From the NCBI GenBank assembly GCA_963765875.1, contig CAVXYK010000018.1, positions 124,001-188,000 on the forward strand: a stretch of 64,000 nt of DNA, given 5' to 3'. Position 1 is the stretch's first letter. Each line of letters starts with the position of its first letter. The notes under the pieces are model-generated. The model had not been told where the DNA came from and searched no databases. It saw nothing but the letters and a program-made list of their open reading frames with translations. This document shows, in pieces, positions 1-8,260 of the stretch. This stretch comes from JAWKOK01 sp963765875. Its GTDB lineage: Bacteria; Chloroflexota; Anaerolineae; Caldilineales; Caldilineaceae. The position numbers were made by a program, and so were the translations under genes.

Positions 1-426
1 TAGCCGCGCAGGCCCAGGTTGTTCACAGCATGATCCAGTCGTTCGACTGCATCGGGCAGAAAGGGCGAATGGTGGGCAAAGCCGACGAAACGATCCGGGT
101 GCCAGCTACAGATCTCGGAGAGATGCTCGTTGTTGCCGCCGGTGACGAAGCCGATGGAGTGGATGCCGTAGTTATCCAACTCATCCACCCAGCGTTGGGC
201 CTGGGCTTCGTCGCCTGGATGCTCTGTCTTTCGCCTCTGGTTTGGGGAAGCCCCACATACGTCGCCAGTGTTCGCCATAGGGCGCGGCACGTTCGCGCAG
301 GATCTGGAGCCGTTCCTCACTGATCTGGGCCATATAGTTGTTCATGGTCTCGCCCATATCCGTGAACCAGGGGCCGTCAGTCGGGAAATGGGAATGAAAG
401 TCGATGATCTCAAAACCTTGATACAT
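1..426 (-). CDS. Amidohydrolase-family metal-dependent hydrolase, N-terminal part, frameshifted
   Basis: This is the N-terminal part of a TIM-barrel amidohydrolase (amidohydrolase-2 type); the rest lies beyond the left edge. The protein starts at 426 with MYQGFEIIDFHSHFPTDGPW, where DFHSHF is the metal-binding HxH strand of the family. The reading frame breaks at the T run at 229-231. Beyond it, in another frame, the protein continues as EHPGDEAQAQRWVDEL and then NYGIHSIGFVTGGNNEHLSEI, with WHPDRFVGFAHHSP typical of decarboxylase-like members. One base too many in the run explains the break. The substrate cannot be told. It may be a further member of the sugar-acid or aromatic-acid hydrolases common in this lineage. 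Confidence 0.72.
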
Positions 427-809
427 AGTGCGCTCGTTGTTTGGTGGATTCCGCCGAGGGGATGGAGGAATATGATAGGTTGCTCTTCAATGATCAACGG
501 CCTGCATTGTACACCCCGCCGATATCGCCGTCAATCTTAGGCCGATCCTAGAAATCACGTCCCCGGCACAGCCCACGCAAATTTTCGCTGACCAGAGAAG
601 GTCCGGGCTGTGCCGGGGACGTTCGAGGGACTCAATTTCTTGGAACGGCCTTAGGCCATGTGGCGGGTGTATCTCAATCTGTAACCTTTTCTTTGATCTC
701 ACATCCAAGTTGCATGGGGTATGTAAGAATTGTGCCTCAACTAACCTCTAATGAGTGTCCCACTCCGCAAAAGGCGGACGGACAATGCTTGAACTTAAGG
801 AGAAAAAGA
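427..809. other. Intergenic region with palindromic repeat
   Basis: No gene is supported here. The main content is a nested palindromic repeat at about 535-655 (listed separately). A good Shine-Dalgarno sequence (AAGGAG, near 797-802) lies at the right end and serves the next gene. I see no convincing sigma-70 promoter. Confidence 0.6.
535..655. repeat. Dispersed nested palindromic repeat, copy 1
   Basis: The ends form an outer inverted repeat (CTTAGGCCGATCC at 537-549 against the complement of GGAACGGCCTTAG at 642-654). Inside it a second inverted repeat pairs CGTCCCCGGCACAGCCC (558-574) with GGGCTGTGCCGGGGACG (605-621). A second copy with the same outer and inner arms lies at about 53025-53160. 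No ORF fits inside, so this looks like a non-autonomous MITE- or REP-like element. Confidence 0.75.
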
Positions 810-1463
810 ATGTCTCTGCTCAACGAAGAAATCAAGTCACAGTTGAAAGATGAGTTTGCAGGCTTGACCGGCCAGGTCAAGTTGGTCCTGTTCACCCAGG
901 AGATGGAGTGCCAGTATTGCACGGAAACCCGCAGCCTGGCCGAAGAAGTGGCAGGCCTGTCGGACAAGATTGACGTCGAAGTCTATGACTTTGTCAGGGA
1001 CAGTGAGATTGTCGAGACCTATGGCATTGACAAGATTCCAGCCATGGCCATCGTCAAAGGCGGAGAAGAACCCAAGGACTACGGTATTCGCCTCTACGGC
1101 ATTCCCTCCGGCTACGAATTCAGCACATTGATCGAGGACATCGCCATGGTCTCCACCGGCGAATCCGGTCTTGATCAGGAGACTAAGGACGAGTTGGCAA
1201 ATTTGACATCTCCGTTGCACTTCCAGGTCTTTGTGACGCCGACCTGTCCCTATTGCCCGCCGGCAGTGCGGTTGGCTCATAAGATGGCCCTGGAAAGCGA
1301 TCTTGTGACCGGCGACATGGTCGAGGCGATCGAGTTCCCCCACGTCTCCAACAAGTATCAGGTCATGGGCGTACCACGCACAGTCATCAACGAGGACTTT
1401 TTCCTGGAGGGCGCTGCGCCCGAAGCTATGTTGATGGCCAAGGTAAGGGAAGCGTTGAATTAG
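810..1463 (+). CDS. Protein disulfide oxidoreductase (PDO), two thioredoxin-fold units
   Basis: A 217-residue glutaredoxin-like protein made of two thioredoxin folds. Each half has its own redox motif: CQYC in MECQYCTETRSL (about residue 33) and CPYC in TPTCPYCPPAVRL (about residue 150). That matches the PDO family, which reduces or forms cytosolic protein disulfides. The start at 810 is chosen because AAGGAG lies just upstream, whereas the longer open frame begins in repeat-derived sequence. The next gene is a thioredoxin reductase, the usual electron donor, so the two probably form a redox pair. A 32-bp perfect palindrome lies between them. Confidence 0.93.
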   Translation: MSLLNEEIKSQLKDEFAGLTGQVKLVLFTQEMECQYCTETRSLAEEVAGLSDKIDVEVYDFVRDSEIVETYGIDKIPAMAIVKGGEEPKDYGIRLYGIPSGYEFSTLIEDIAMVSTGESGLDQETKDELANLTSPLHFQVFVTPTCPYCPPAVRLAHKMALESDLVTGDMVEAIEFPHVSNKYQVMGVPRTVINEDFFLEGAAPEAMLMAKVREALN

Positions 1464-1490
1464 GGCAGAGATAGAAGTGCTATGTAATAA

Positions 1491-1522
1491 CGTACTGCGT
1501 AATTACGTAATTACGCAGTACG
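1491..1522. repeat. 32-bp perfect palindrome between PDO and thioredoxin reductase genes
   Basis: The sequence reads CGTACTGCGTAATTAC and then its exact reverse complement, with no mismatch and no loop. It is AT-rich in the centre (TAATTACGTAATTA). It lacks the T-run of an intrinsic terminator. It could be a protein-binding site or an intergenic repeat remnant; the following ACGCAACACGCAACAG has repeat character. Confidence 0.8.
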
Positions 1523-1561
1523 CTTTACGCAACACGCAACAGATTTGAGGGCTGAAGCAAA

Positions 1562-2547
1562 ATGATGGATCTAAATTTAGGACTTGGCATGTCAGGCGGC
1601 ACAACGCCAGATCTATACGATGTCGTTATCATCGGCGGGGGACCTGCCGGGGCATCTGCTGCCATCTACACGGCACGGGCAGACTTGCGTACGCTGGTCA
1701 TCGATAAGGGCCTGACGGCAGGCGCGCTGGGCGTCACCGCCAAGATCAGCAACTATCCGGGCGTGCCGGGCCCGGTCAGCGGAGCCGAGTTGGCCGAGAC
1801 CATGCGCACCCAGGCCAATCATTTGGAGCAGAGTTCATCACTGATAAGGTTATTGATGTCGATCTGCTCTCCGATCCCAAGATGGTCATTGCCGGGACCG
1901 GCATGTTTCAGGCCAAGACGCTGATCTTGGCCACCGGCTCCATGGGGCGAACCAACACGGTGGCCGGTGAAGCCGAATTCCTGGGGCGGGGCGTCTCCTA
2001 CTGTGCGACCTGCGACGGAGCGTTCTTTCGGGATCAGCCGGTGGCTGTCGTGGGCAACAACGATGAGGCGCTGGAAGAGGCGCTATTCCTGACCAAGTTC
2101 ACCGACCAGGTCCATCTCCTCTCGCCGACGCCAAAGCTCAATGCACGACGAAATCTGCTCGATGAGCTTGAGAAACAGCCCGGTGTTCACGTACAACTGG
2201 GCACGCGCCTCAAGGAAGTGGTCGGCAACGGCAAGGTGGAAGGTGTGCGTGTCCATCCCCGTGGCGGTCAAGAGGAAACGCTGGCCGTCAAAGGCGCATT
2301 CATCTATCTTCAGGGTGCCAAGCCGATCACCGACTATGTGGACGGCAAACTGGAAATGACGTCGGAAGGCTGCCTTGTGGTCGACAAGGACTTGCAGACC
2401 TCGTTGCCCGGCGTCTTCGCGGTCGGCGATCTGCTCTGCGTCCACATCAAACAGGCGGTCATCGCAGCTGCGGACGGCGTTATTGCCGCCCTGGGCGTTG
2501 ACAAGTACATCAACGGCAAGGAGAAGCACCGACCTGACTGGAGTTGA
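1562..2547 (+). CDS. trxB: Thioredoxin reductase (FAD/NADPH), frameshifted
   Basis: A class II pyridine nucleotide-disulfide oxidoreductase that passes electrons from NADPH to thioredoxin-like proteins, here probably the PDO upstream. The FAD-binding motif GGGPAGASAAIYTARA is near residue 25. The redox motif CATC occurs in YCATCDGAFFRD, and AVGDLLCVHIKQAVIAAADG is the C-terminal FAD/NADP segment. The NADPH loop reads VVGNNDEALEEA, less canonical than the usual GGGDSAxEEA. The frame breaks at the T run 1822-1824: adding one T joins AQANHFGAEFIT to the downstream frame. This is probably a sequencing error rather than decay. Confidence 0.9.
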
Positions 2548-2578
2548 TCCGCTGATATGTACCTTCGATCGGATGCTC

Positions 2579-2616
2579 AGACGCCATGCTTTTTCAGAAA
2601 GTATGGCGTCTTTTCT
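2579..2616 (+). terminator. Rho-independent terminator after thioredoxin reductase gene
   Basis: AGACGCCAT pairs with ATGGCGTCT across a loop, followed directly by TTTTCT. It ends the PDO-trxB unit. Confidence 0.85.
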
Positions 2617-2626
2617 AGCAAAATAG

Positions 2627-2660
2627 ATCCCGGAGCCGTAGCGGCTCCGGGATTTATTTT
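2627..2660. terminator. Second hairpin with T-rich tail
   Basis: ATCCCGGAGCC pairs with GGCTCCGGGAT around a GTAGC-type loop and is followed by TTATTTTG. It lies between convergent genes, so it probably acts as a back-up terminator, perhaps in both directions. Confidence 0.75.
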
Positions 2661-2701
2661 GCGTATTCGATTCTGAAGCAACGGGGACAAGGATCAGCGA
2701 T

Positions 2702-3058
2702 CTATTCCGTCGGCAGGCCGGCGCGACGCCAGCCGAACATGCCACCCTTCAAGTTGGAAACATCCGTGAAACCGGCTGCATAGAGCTGCTCGCAGGCGGC
2801 CTGGCTGCGGTTTCCAGAGCGGCAAACACAGACGATGGGACGATCTTCGGGCAACTCATTGACGCGTTGCATGATGACGTTTAGCGGCAGCAAGCGTGAG
2901 CCGGCGATGTGTCCATCATGCTCATACTCCGAAGGGGATCGGACATCGACCATCAGCGGCGCATTGCCGTTCTGCAACTCCTCACTCAGTTCAGTCGCAC
3001 TCATCTGCCTGATATCGCTATTTGCGGCTCCCCGTCGTCCAAACAACGCCTGAAACAT
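2702..3058 (-). CDS. Rhodanese-like domain protein
   Basis: A single rhodanese domain of 118 residues. Rhodaneses move sulfane sulfur through a catalytic cysteine. The active-site loop is CVCRSGNRSQ, and the entry motif MVDVRSPSEYEHDGHIAGS is intact, as is the C-terminal GGMFGW signature. The start at 3058 (MFQALFGRR) has a purine-rich GAGGGGGAAAG just upstream; the longer open frame begins in repeat-like sequence. There is no obvious signal peptide, so it is probably cytoplasmic. It is convergent with the thioredoxin reductase gene. Confidence 0.92.
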   Translation of the reverse strand: MFQALFGRRGAANSDIRQMSATELSEELQNGNAPLMVDVRSPSEYEHDGHIAGSRLLPLNVIMQRVNELPEDRPIVCVCRSGNRSQAACEQLYAAGFTDVSNLKGGMFGWRRAGLPTE

Positions 3059-3299
3059 TGAACTTTCCCCCTCGTATGAATAGTCTTTGTCAAATTGTAC
3101 CTGCCTACTCCTCTGCGAGCAGTTTTTCGCCACAGATTCACACAGATGGAAAAAGAGCAGGAGATCAGATACGCTATGGTTGAGATAATATCCTTCGAAT
3201 GTAAGGACTAAATAAGGGTGACATACGGACTGGGTAAAGGGTGCAAACAAGCACAGGTAGACAAGCCACCTCGTGACGTGACGCAACGCGTTATAACTA

Positions 3300-3308
3300 T
3301 GATATACT
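3300..3308 (+). promoter_or_regulatory. Candidate extended -10 promoter element
   Basis: TGATATACT fits an extended -10 element (TGn plus TATACT), about 45 bases before the start of the HAD-GNAT gene. No clear -35 box is visible, as is usual for extended -10 promoters. Confidence 0.4.
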
Positions 3309-3352
3309 GGGCGTTGTCTGATGAAAACGTACTTCATATTTGGGAATGGGTG

Positions 3353-4798
3353 ATGCAAGCAATACTTTGGGACCTGGACGGTACAATCATCGACTCAGCC
3401 GATCTGCACTTTCGGGCGTGGCAGGCGACGCTTGGGCCACGCGACATGGTCTATAGCCACGAAGCTTTCCTGGCGGGATTCGGACAGAGCAATCCGTCTG
3501 TCTTGAATTCGCTATTTGGTGATCAACTGTCAAATAGCGAGATCGAGGTCATCTCCGACGAAAAGGAAGCCGCCTACCGACAATTGGTGAGCGAAGACGG
3601 GATCGCTCTTCTTCCAGGCGTTCGCCTATGGCTAGAGCAGTTCAAGCAAGCGGATCAAATTCAGGCGATCAGTTCGTCTGCACCGATGGCCAACATCGTG
3701 GCGACCATTGCCGCCGTGGACATTGCCGACTATTTTCGAGTACTGGTATCCGGCGCGGCGTTGCCCAAAGGCAAGCCGGATCCATCAATCTTCCTTCACT
3801 CTGCGCAAGCGCTCAATCTTTCGCCGGCTGAATGTATCGTTATTGAGGACAGCATTCACGGCATCGAAGCCGCCAGACAAGCAGGCATGGTGAGCGTGGC
3901 CGTCGGCAAACTGAGCCAGGATCCCGCCCTGTCGAAGTTACTGGCGCGTCATTCAGGTCCTCCCTGTATCGGTGTGAATGCGTTGACAGACTTATCGTGG
4001 GCGCAACTGACAGATGCCACCGAGCACATAGACAGTGCAGCAGATCAATATCGAGCGGAACTCCAAAGCGCGATCCAGCGACTCCGGCTCTTTTCTCCCT
4101 GGCCACGCCATCCGCGGCGAACTGATAGTGAGGCCAAATTTTCACAGATGAATGACACAATCGAACCATCGAGTGAAGAACCAGCAGCAGTGCCGCCGGC
4201 GCAGATCAATCCCCGCTATCAAGGAGAGATCACGACCGAACCGGCCTGGTTCACAACACCCGAAGGCATTCGACTCAAGTTTCGATTGATACAGCCGGAT
4301 GACCATGACCTCTTATACGAGCTTTTCCACCATCTATCGCCTGAGAGTCGGCGTCGTCGCTTTCATGCGGATGTGGAGCGCCTGGATGACGAAATCAAGC
4401 ATCAGGCGGCGATCCAACTGGCTGATGTGGATAATTTGACTGAGGGCGGTGCAGTGCTTGCACTTGTTGTCGGGGATGGTGAGGCGGATGCTGAGGAGGG
4501 CGGGAAAGAGCAGCTAGTCGGCGTAGCACGTTTTGCTCGACCGGTGGGCAAACCCGAACACCCGGAAGCAGAGGCGGCCATCTCAGTCCGCGATGACTTC
4601 CAACACCTCGGCGTGGGGACCGAACTGTTACGCAGATTAGTCCTGCTGGCCAAACGAATGAAGATCAAGACAATGTTGGCCGATATCGAATCCGACAATC
4701 GTCCGGCGATAAAACTCTTCAATTCGCTCGATCTACCGACGGAAACCGACGTCAGCCATGGCGAAGTCATGCTGCGCATTTCAATGCCGATAGACTAG
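3353..4798 (+). CDS. HAD phosphatase fused to a GNAT acetyltransferase
   Basis: A 481-residue two-domain protein. Residues 1-220 form a beta-phosphoglucomutase-like HAD hydrolase: nucleophile motif DLDGTIIDS, motif II serine in ISSSAPMAN, motif III lysine in PKGKPDPSIF, and motif IV IEDSIHGIEAARQAG. Residues from about 290 form a GNAT domain like the C-terminal domain of Pat/PatZ lysine acetyltransferases: RLIQPDDHDLLYELFHHLSPESRRRRF, then the acetyl-CoA loop DFQHLGVGTELLRRL and ESDNRPAIKLFNSL. The start MQAILWDLDG at 3353 sits right before the HAD nucleophile. The substrate is unknown. The fusion hints at linked removal of a phosphate and acetylation. Confidence 0.9.
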   Translation: MQAILWDLDGTIIDSADLHFRAWQATLGPRDMVYSHEAFLAGFGQSNPSVLNSLFGDQLSNSEIEVISDEKEAAYRQLVSEDGIALLPGVRLWLEQFKQADQIQAISSSAPMANIVATIAAVDIADYFRVLVSGAALPKGKPDPSIFLHSAQALNLSPAECIVIEDSIHGIEAARQAGMVSVAVGKLSQDPALSKLLARHSGPPCIGVNALTDLSWAQLTDATEHIDSAADQYRAELQSAIQRLRLFSPWPRHPRRTDSEAKFSQMNDTIEPSSEEPAAVPPAQINPRYQGEITTEPAWFTTPEGIRLKFRLIQPDDHDLLYELFHHLSPESRRRRFHADVERLDDEIKHQAAIQLADVDNLTEGGAVLALVVGDGEADAEEGGKEQLVGVARFARPVGKPEHPEAEAAISVRDDFQHLGVGTELLRRLVLLAKRMKIKTMLADIESDNRPAIKLFNSLDLPTETDVSHGEVMLRISMPID

Positions 4799-5040
4799 GA
4801 CGCTCAAAGAACTTTATTTGTTTGCACGCACCAAGTGTTTTTGCTACACTTACTTGGCTGAAGCGGCTTCGGCACCGTGTCAATGGGGACAGATGCTCGA
4901 CAATGAGTTGATATGGCTGGACCTTGCGGCGAGGTGATGTGTGCAGAACTGCCTACATCACATGCGCCGTTCTCTTTTTTCCACGCCCAAATGTCCAGTA
5001 TTCACCAGTGATCCAGAGGACGATACCTACGTAACTGACC

Positions 5041-6651
5041 ATGGACAAACGCATTCGTGAATGTCCGAATTTAACCGAAATGGATATTGAGTTCCTGCGC
5101 AGGGTTGAAGCAGCATTGCCAATCACGGCCGATATCTGTCGTGCTGACATCACACTCTGCTGCAAGCTCGATGAAAAAACGGCGTTGATTGCAAGGCACA
5201 TGCGGCCGAAATCCACGTCGTCGCTCTATCGGCAAAATATGACGGGCAGCACCCTAACCGAGGATGACCAACCCATCCTGTTCCGCACATTCTCCAGCGA
5301 CAACATCGGGCGCGGGCAGAAGGAAGTTCTCGACAGTGGCGCGCCGGTCATCCAGGACTGCTATCCGATCTATTCTGAAAGCAAACGCATGATTGGCGCC
5401 TTGGTCTACGAGACCAATATGGTCGCCCATGAACGGCATCGGCGTCGCAATCGTCCCTTTCGCCAGGCTTCCCAATGGCTGCAATCCATGTGTATCAGTG
5501 GCGAGCTATCTGAAACTGCCACACTGAGCCGGTTTGGGCTGCACGACGGCATCTATCTGGTCAACCGCAACCGCAAAGTTGTCTACATGAACGGCATTGT
5601 CGCCAACATGTTTCGTTCTGTCGGCATCGTAAGCGACATTCGCGAACAGGCCATCGACACGCTAGAGGCGATTGACCAGGAGATGATAGACGAGGCGTTT
5701 CACACCCAGATGCCTGCCGAGCGGCGCCATGAATCCGAAGATGGACGCATCTGGATTCGCAAGGTGGTTCCTTTGCGCATGGCCCCTGTGACATGGCAAA
5801 ATTATTGGCAGAATTGGACCTGGTACGGTGCGTTGCAGCGCAACGACCATCCTGACGGTGCGGTCGAGTCGGTGATCGTGATGATCCACAACGCGACCGA
5901 AGCCGTACAGAAGCAACGCGAACTGAATGTCAAGTCAGCCATCATCAAGGAAGTGCACCACCGAGTCAAGAACAATCTGCAGACAGTTGCCGCCATTTTG
6001 CGCATTCAGGCCCGCCGTACCGAAAATGATGAGGCCAAGCAACTACTGACCGACGCAGTCAACCGAATTCTAAGTATGTCGGTTATCCATGAGTTTCTGA
6101 GCCACGACGAACATCAGCCTATCAACGTGAGTGATGTCTGCCAGCGAATCGCCAATCAGGTAGCGGACGTCGCAGCCAGTCCCGGTCAGCGAATCGACGT
6201 AAACGTCACCGGTCCCAATATCCGGTTGCCGGCCGGTCAGGCCACGCCGATCGCATTGGTAATCAACGAACTCATGCTCAACGCAGTCGAGCATGGAGTA
6301 AAAGAACGAGAACGTGCTATTATCAATATCCGTCTGGAAGACGAAGGCGGCAACGCCAAAATCATCCTGGAAGATGACGGAGAGGGCTTGCCGGATGATT
6401 TCGATCCCGCAGACGGTAAGAGTCTGGGACTTCAGATCGTTCATACGTTGGTAACTGATGATCTGAAGGGACAGCTGGAGATGGTATCCTACGAGGAGCT
6501 TGAGTCGTCCTTCGAAGACAATAGCAGCGCGAATGAAGAGAGCAAGACGGGACAACTTGAAGCAAGCCGGCAAGCGCCAGGATCACAACAGATGCGCAGC
6601 GGAACTCGAGCGATTGTCACGATTCCAAAACAGCCGCTCAAGGCATCCTAG
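5041..6651 (+). CDS. pdtaS: Sensor histidine kinase, PdtaS type (HisKA_2)
   Basis: A 536-residue cytoplasmic sensor kinase. The N-terminal 140 residues resemble the GAF-like sensor of PdtaS-type kinases, followed by a PAS-like region (HDGIYLVNRNRKVVYMNGIV). The phosphoacceptor region is IIKEVHHRVKNNLQTVAAIL (about residue 305), a HisKA_2 H-box. The ATPase domain has the N-box VINELMLNAVEHG and the G-boxes EDDGEGLPDDF and SLGLQIVHTL. No membrane segment is seen. The ANTAR response regulator gene follows about 280 bases downstream, which strongly supports a PdtaS/PdtaR pair. The signal is unknown. Confidence 0.93.
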   Translation: MDKRIRECPNLTEMDIEFLRRVEAALPITADICRADITLCCKLDEKTALIARHMRPKSTSSLYRQNMTGSTLTEDDQPILFRTFSSDNIGRGQKEVLDSGAPVIQDCYPIYSESKRMIGALVYETNMVAHERHRRRNRPFRQASQWLQSMCISGELSETATLSRFGLHDGIYLVNRNRKVVYMNGIVANMFRSVGIVSDIREQAIDTLEAIDQEMIDEAFHTQMPAERRHESEDGRIWIRKVVPLRMAPVTWQNYWQNWTWYGALQRNDHPDGAVESVIVMIHNATEAVQKQRELNVKSAIIKEVHHRVKNNLQTVAAILRIQARRTENDEAKQLLTDAVNRILSMSVIHEFLSHDEHQPINVSDVCQRIANQVADVAASPGQRIDVNVTGPNIRLPAGQATPIALVINELMLNAVEHGVKERERAIINIRLEDEGGNAKIILEDDGEGLPDDFDPADGKSLGLQIVHTLVTDDLKGQLEMVSYEELESSFEDNSSANEESKTGQLEASRQAPGSQQMRSGTRAIVTIPKQPLKAS

Positions 6652-6928
6652 ATCATATCCCAAAACGTGTGCAAGATTCTCCTGCAAGGTAGAAACTAGC
6701 CACAAAGGAAAACAAATTTGCACAGATAGGTTTAGATAGTTGTAGAACAGACATGTTTAGAACAGAAGGCCTTGGCTCCACTGAGGATAATCGAGACTAT
6801 CTGTGCCCCATCCAATTTCTATCTGTGTGAATCTGTGACAAAAAGCTTTCTGCTACAGACTCCCATAGAATTCCGACAAACGCGAAAAATCCGAAGTTGT
6901 ATTCGAACCGAACCAAAGGAGACCAAAC

Positions 6929-7510
6929 GTGGAGCGTACACGCGTCATAATTGCCGATGATGAATCACTGATTCGGATGGACCTGCGCGAAATGCTCACT
7001 AACCTGGGCTATCTCGTGGTTGGCGAAGTGGGTGATGGCCGCAGCGCAGTCAATCTAGCGCGAGAGCTACGCCCGGATATCGTGATCATGGACATCAAGA
7101 TGCCGGATATGGACGGCATTGAGGCCGCCGAGATTTTGACCCAGGAACGAGTGGCGCCGGTGCTTCTCCTCAGCGCCTACAGCCAGCAGGACCTGGTTCA
7201 ACGAGCGCGCAAGGCAGGCGTGGCCGGTTACATGGTCAAGCCGTTTCGCGAGAGCGATTTGACACCGGCCATCGAAGTCGCGTTGGCCCGTTTCAGCGAG
7301 TTCCGCGCCATGGAGCGAGAGGTCGATACCCTTGAAGACGCGCTCGAGACCCGAAAATTAGTCGACCGCGCCAAGGGCATCCTGATGGACACCCAAGGCC
7401 TGAACGAGACTGAGGCCTTTCGCAAGGTACAGAAGATGAGCATGAACAATCGCAAACCCATGCGAGCAGTCGCCGAAGCAATCATCCTGGCGCATCAAGT
7501 GAGCGAATAG
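6929..7510 (+). CDS. pdtaR: ANTAR response regulator, PdtaR type
   Basis: A 193-residue protein with a receiver domain and an RNA-binding ANTAR domain. The receiver has the acidic pocket DDESLIRMD, the phospho-acceptor aspartate in IVIMDIKMPDMDG, the switch S in LLLSAY and the lysine in MVKPF. The last 60 residues (RKLVDRAKGILMDTQGLNE through MSMNNRKPMRAVAEAII) match ANTAR, which binds paired-hairpin RNA to prevent transcription termination. It starts at a GTG with AAAGGAG eight bases upstream. I could not identify a dual-hexaloop target nearby. The gene is closely followed by the glycosyltransferase genes. Confidence 0.95.
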   Translation: MERTRVIIADDESLIRMDLREMLTNLGYLVVGEVGDGRSAVNLARELRPDIVIMDIKMPDMDGIEAAEILTQERVAPVLLLSAYSQQDLVQRARKAGVAGYMVKPFRESDLTPAIEVALARFSEFRAMEREVDTLEDALETRKLVDRAKGILMDTQGLNETEAFRKVQKMSMNNRKPMRAVAEAIILAHQVSE

Positions 7511-7519
7511 ACCAAGATC

Positions 7520-8260
7520 ATGCGCCTCTCAATTGTCATGCCCGTCTATAATGAGCGGGCCACCCTAGAAGAAATTGTGCGTCGTGTGCGCGCTGTCAAT
7601 CTGACCGTCGAACGCGATGGCATTAACGATCAACTCAACGGGCCGCTTACGCTGGAGCGAGAGATCGTCATCGTCGACGACGGCTCGACAGATGGCACGC
7701 GCGCCATCCTGGACAAATGGCGCAACGAAAACGCGCCCGACATGAAGATCTTCTTCCACGATGTAAACGGCGGCAAGGGTGCAGCGCTGCGAACCGGCTT
7801 CCAGCAGGCAACCGGCGACATCATCGTTGTCCAGGACGCCGATCTTGAATACGATCCGCGGGACTATGTCCTGCTGCTGAAACCATTGCTGGAAGGTCGT
7901 ACGCCGGTCGTCTACGGCAGCCGCTTCATGGGAGCGACCCGGTCCGCCATGAGCCTGACCCACACGCTCGGAAACCGCACGCTGACGCTGCTCACCAACA
8001 TACTCTTTGGCACATCGCTGACCGACATGGAGACCTGTTACAAGTGCTTCCGCCGCGACGTCATCGTCAACATTCCGCTCTACAGTCGGCGTTTCGATAT
8101 CGAGCCGGAGATTACGGCCAAGGTATTGAAGCGGGGCTATAGCATTTTCGAGGTGCCCATCAGCTACAACGGCCGCGAGTTTCACGAAGGCAAGAAAATC
8201 TCGTGGCGAGACGGATTCACGGCTGTGTCGGCATTAGTCAAATACCGTTTTGTGGATTAG
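7520..8260 (+). CDS. GT2 family glycosyltransferase (dolichyl/polyprenyl-phosphate sugar synthase-like)
   Basis: A 246-residue GT-A glycosyltransferase, like DPM1-type polyprenyl-phosphate hexose synthases without a membrane tail. It shows MRLSIVMPVYNERATLEE at the N terminus, IVDDGSTDGTRAIL, GGKGAALRTGFQQATGD, the metal-binding QDADLEYDP, and the acceptor-side YGSRF and CYKCFRR motifs. It lies nine bases after pdtaR and overlaps the next gene by 11 bases. That neighbour is a GT39-like membrane transferase, which uses the kind of lipid-linked sugar this enzyme would make. The two probably glycosylate envelope components. Confidence 0.93.
   Translation: MRLSIVMPVYNERATLEEIVRRVRAVNLTVERDGINDQLNGPLTLEREIVIVDDGSTDGTRAILDKWRNENAPDMKIFFHDVNGGKGAALRTGFQQATGDIIVVQDADLEYDPRDYVLLLKPLLEGRTPVVYGSRFMGATRSAMSLTHTLGNRTLTLLTNILFGTSLTDMETCYKCFRRDVIVNIPLYSRRFDIEPEITAKVLKRGYSIFEVPISYNGREFHEGKKISWRDGFTAVSALVKYRFVD

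Noticed and set aside
1562..2547. Programmed frameshifting in thioredoxin reductase and other genes
   Set aside because: No slippery heptamer with a downstream structure is evident, and the same kind of break occurs in many unrelated genes at short homopolymers.
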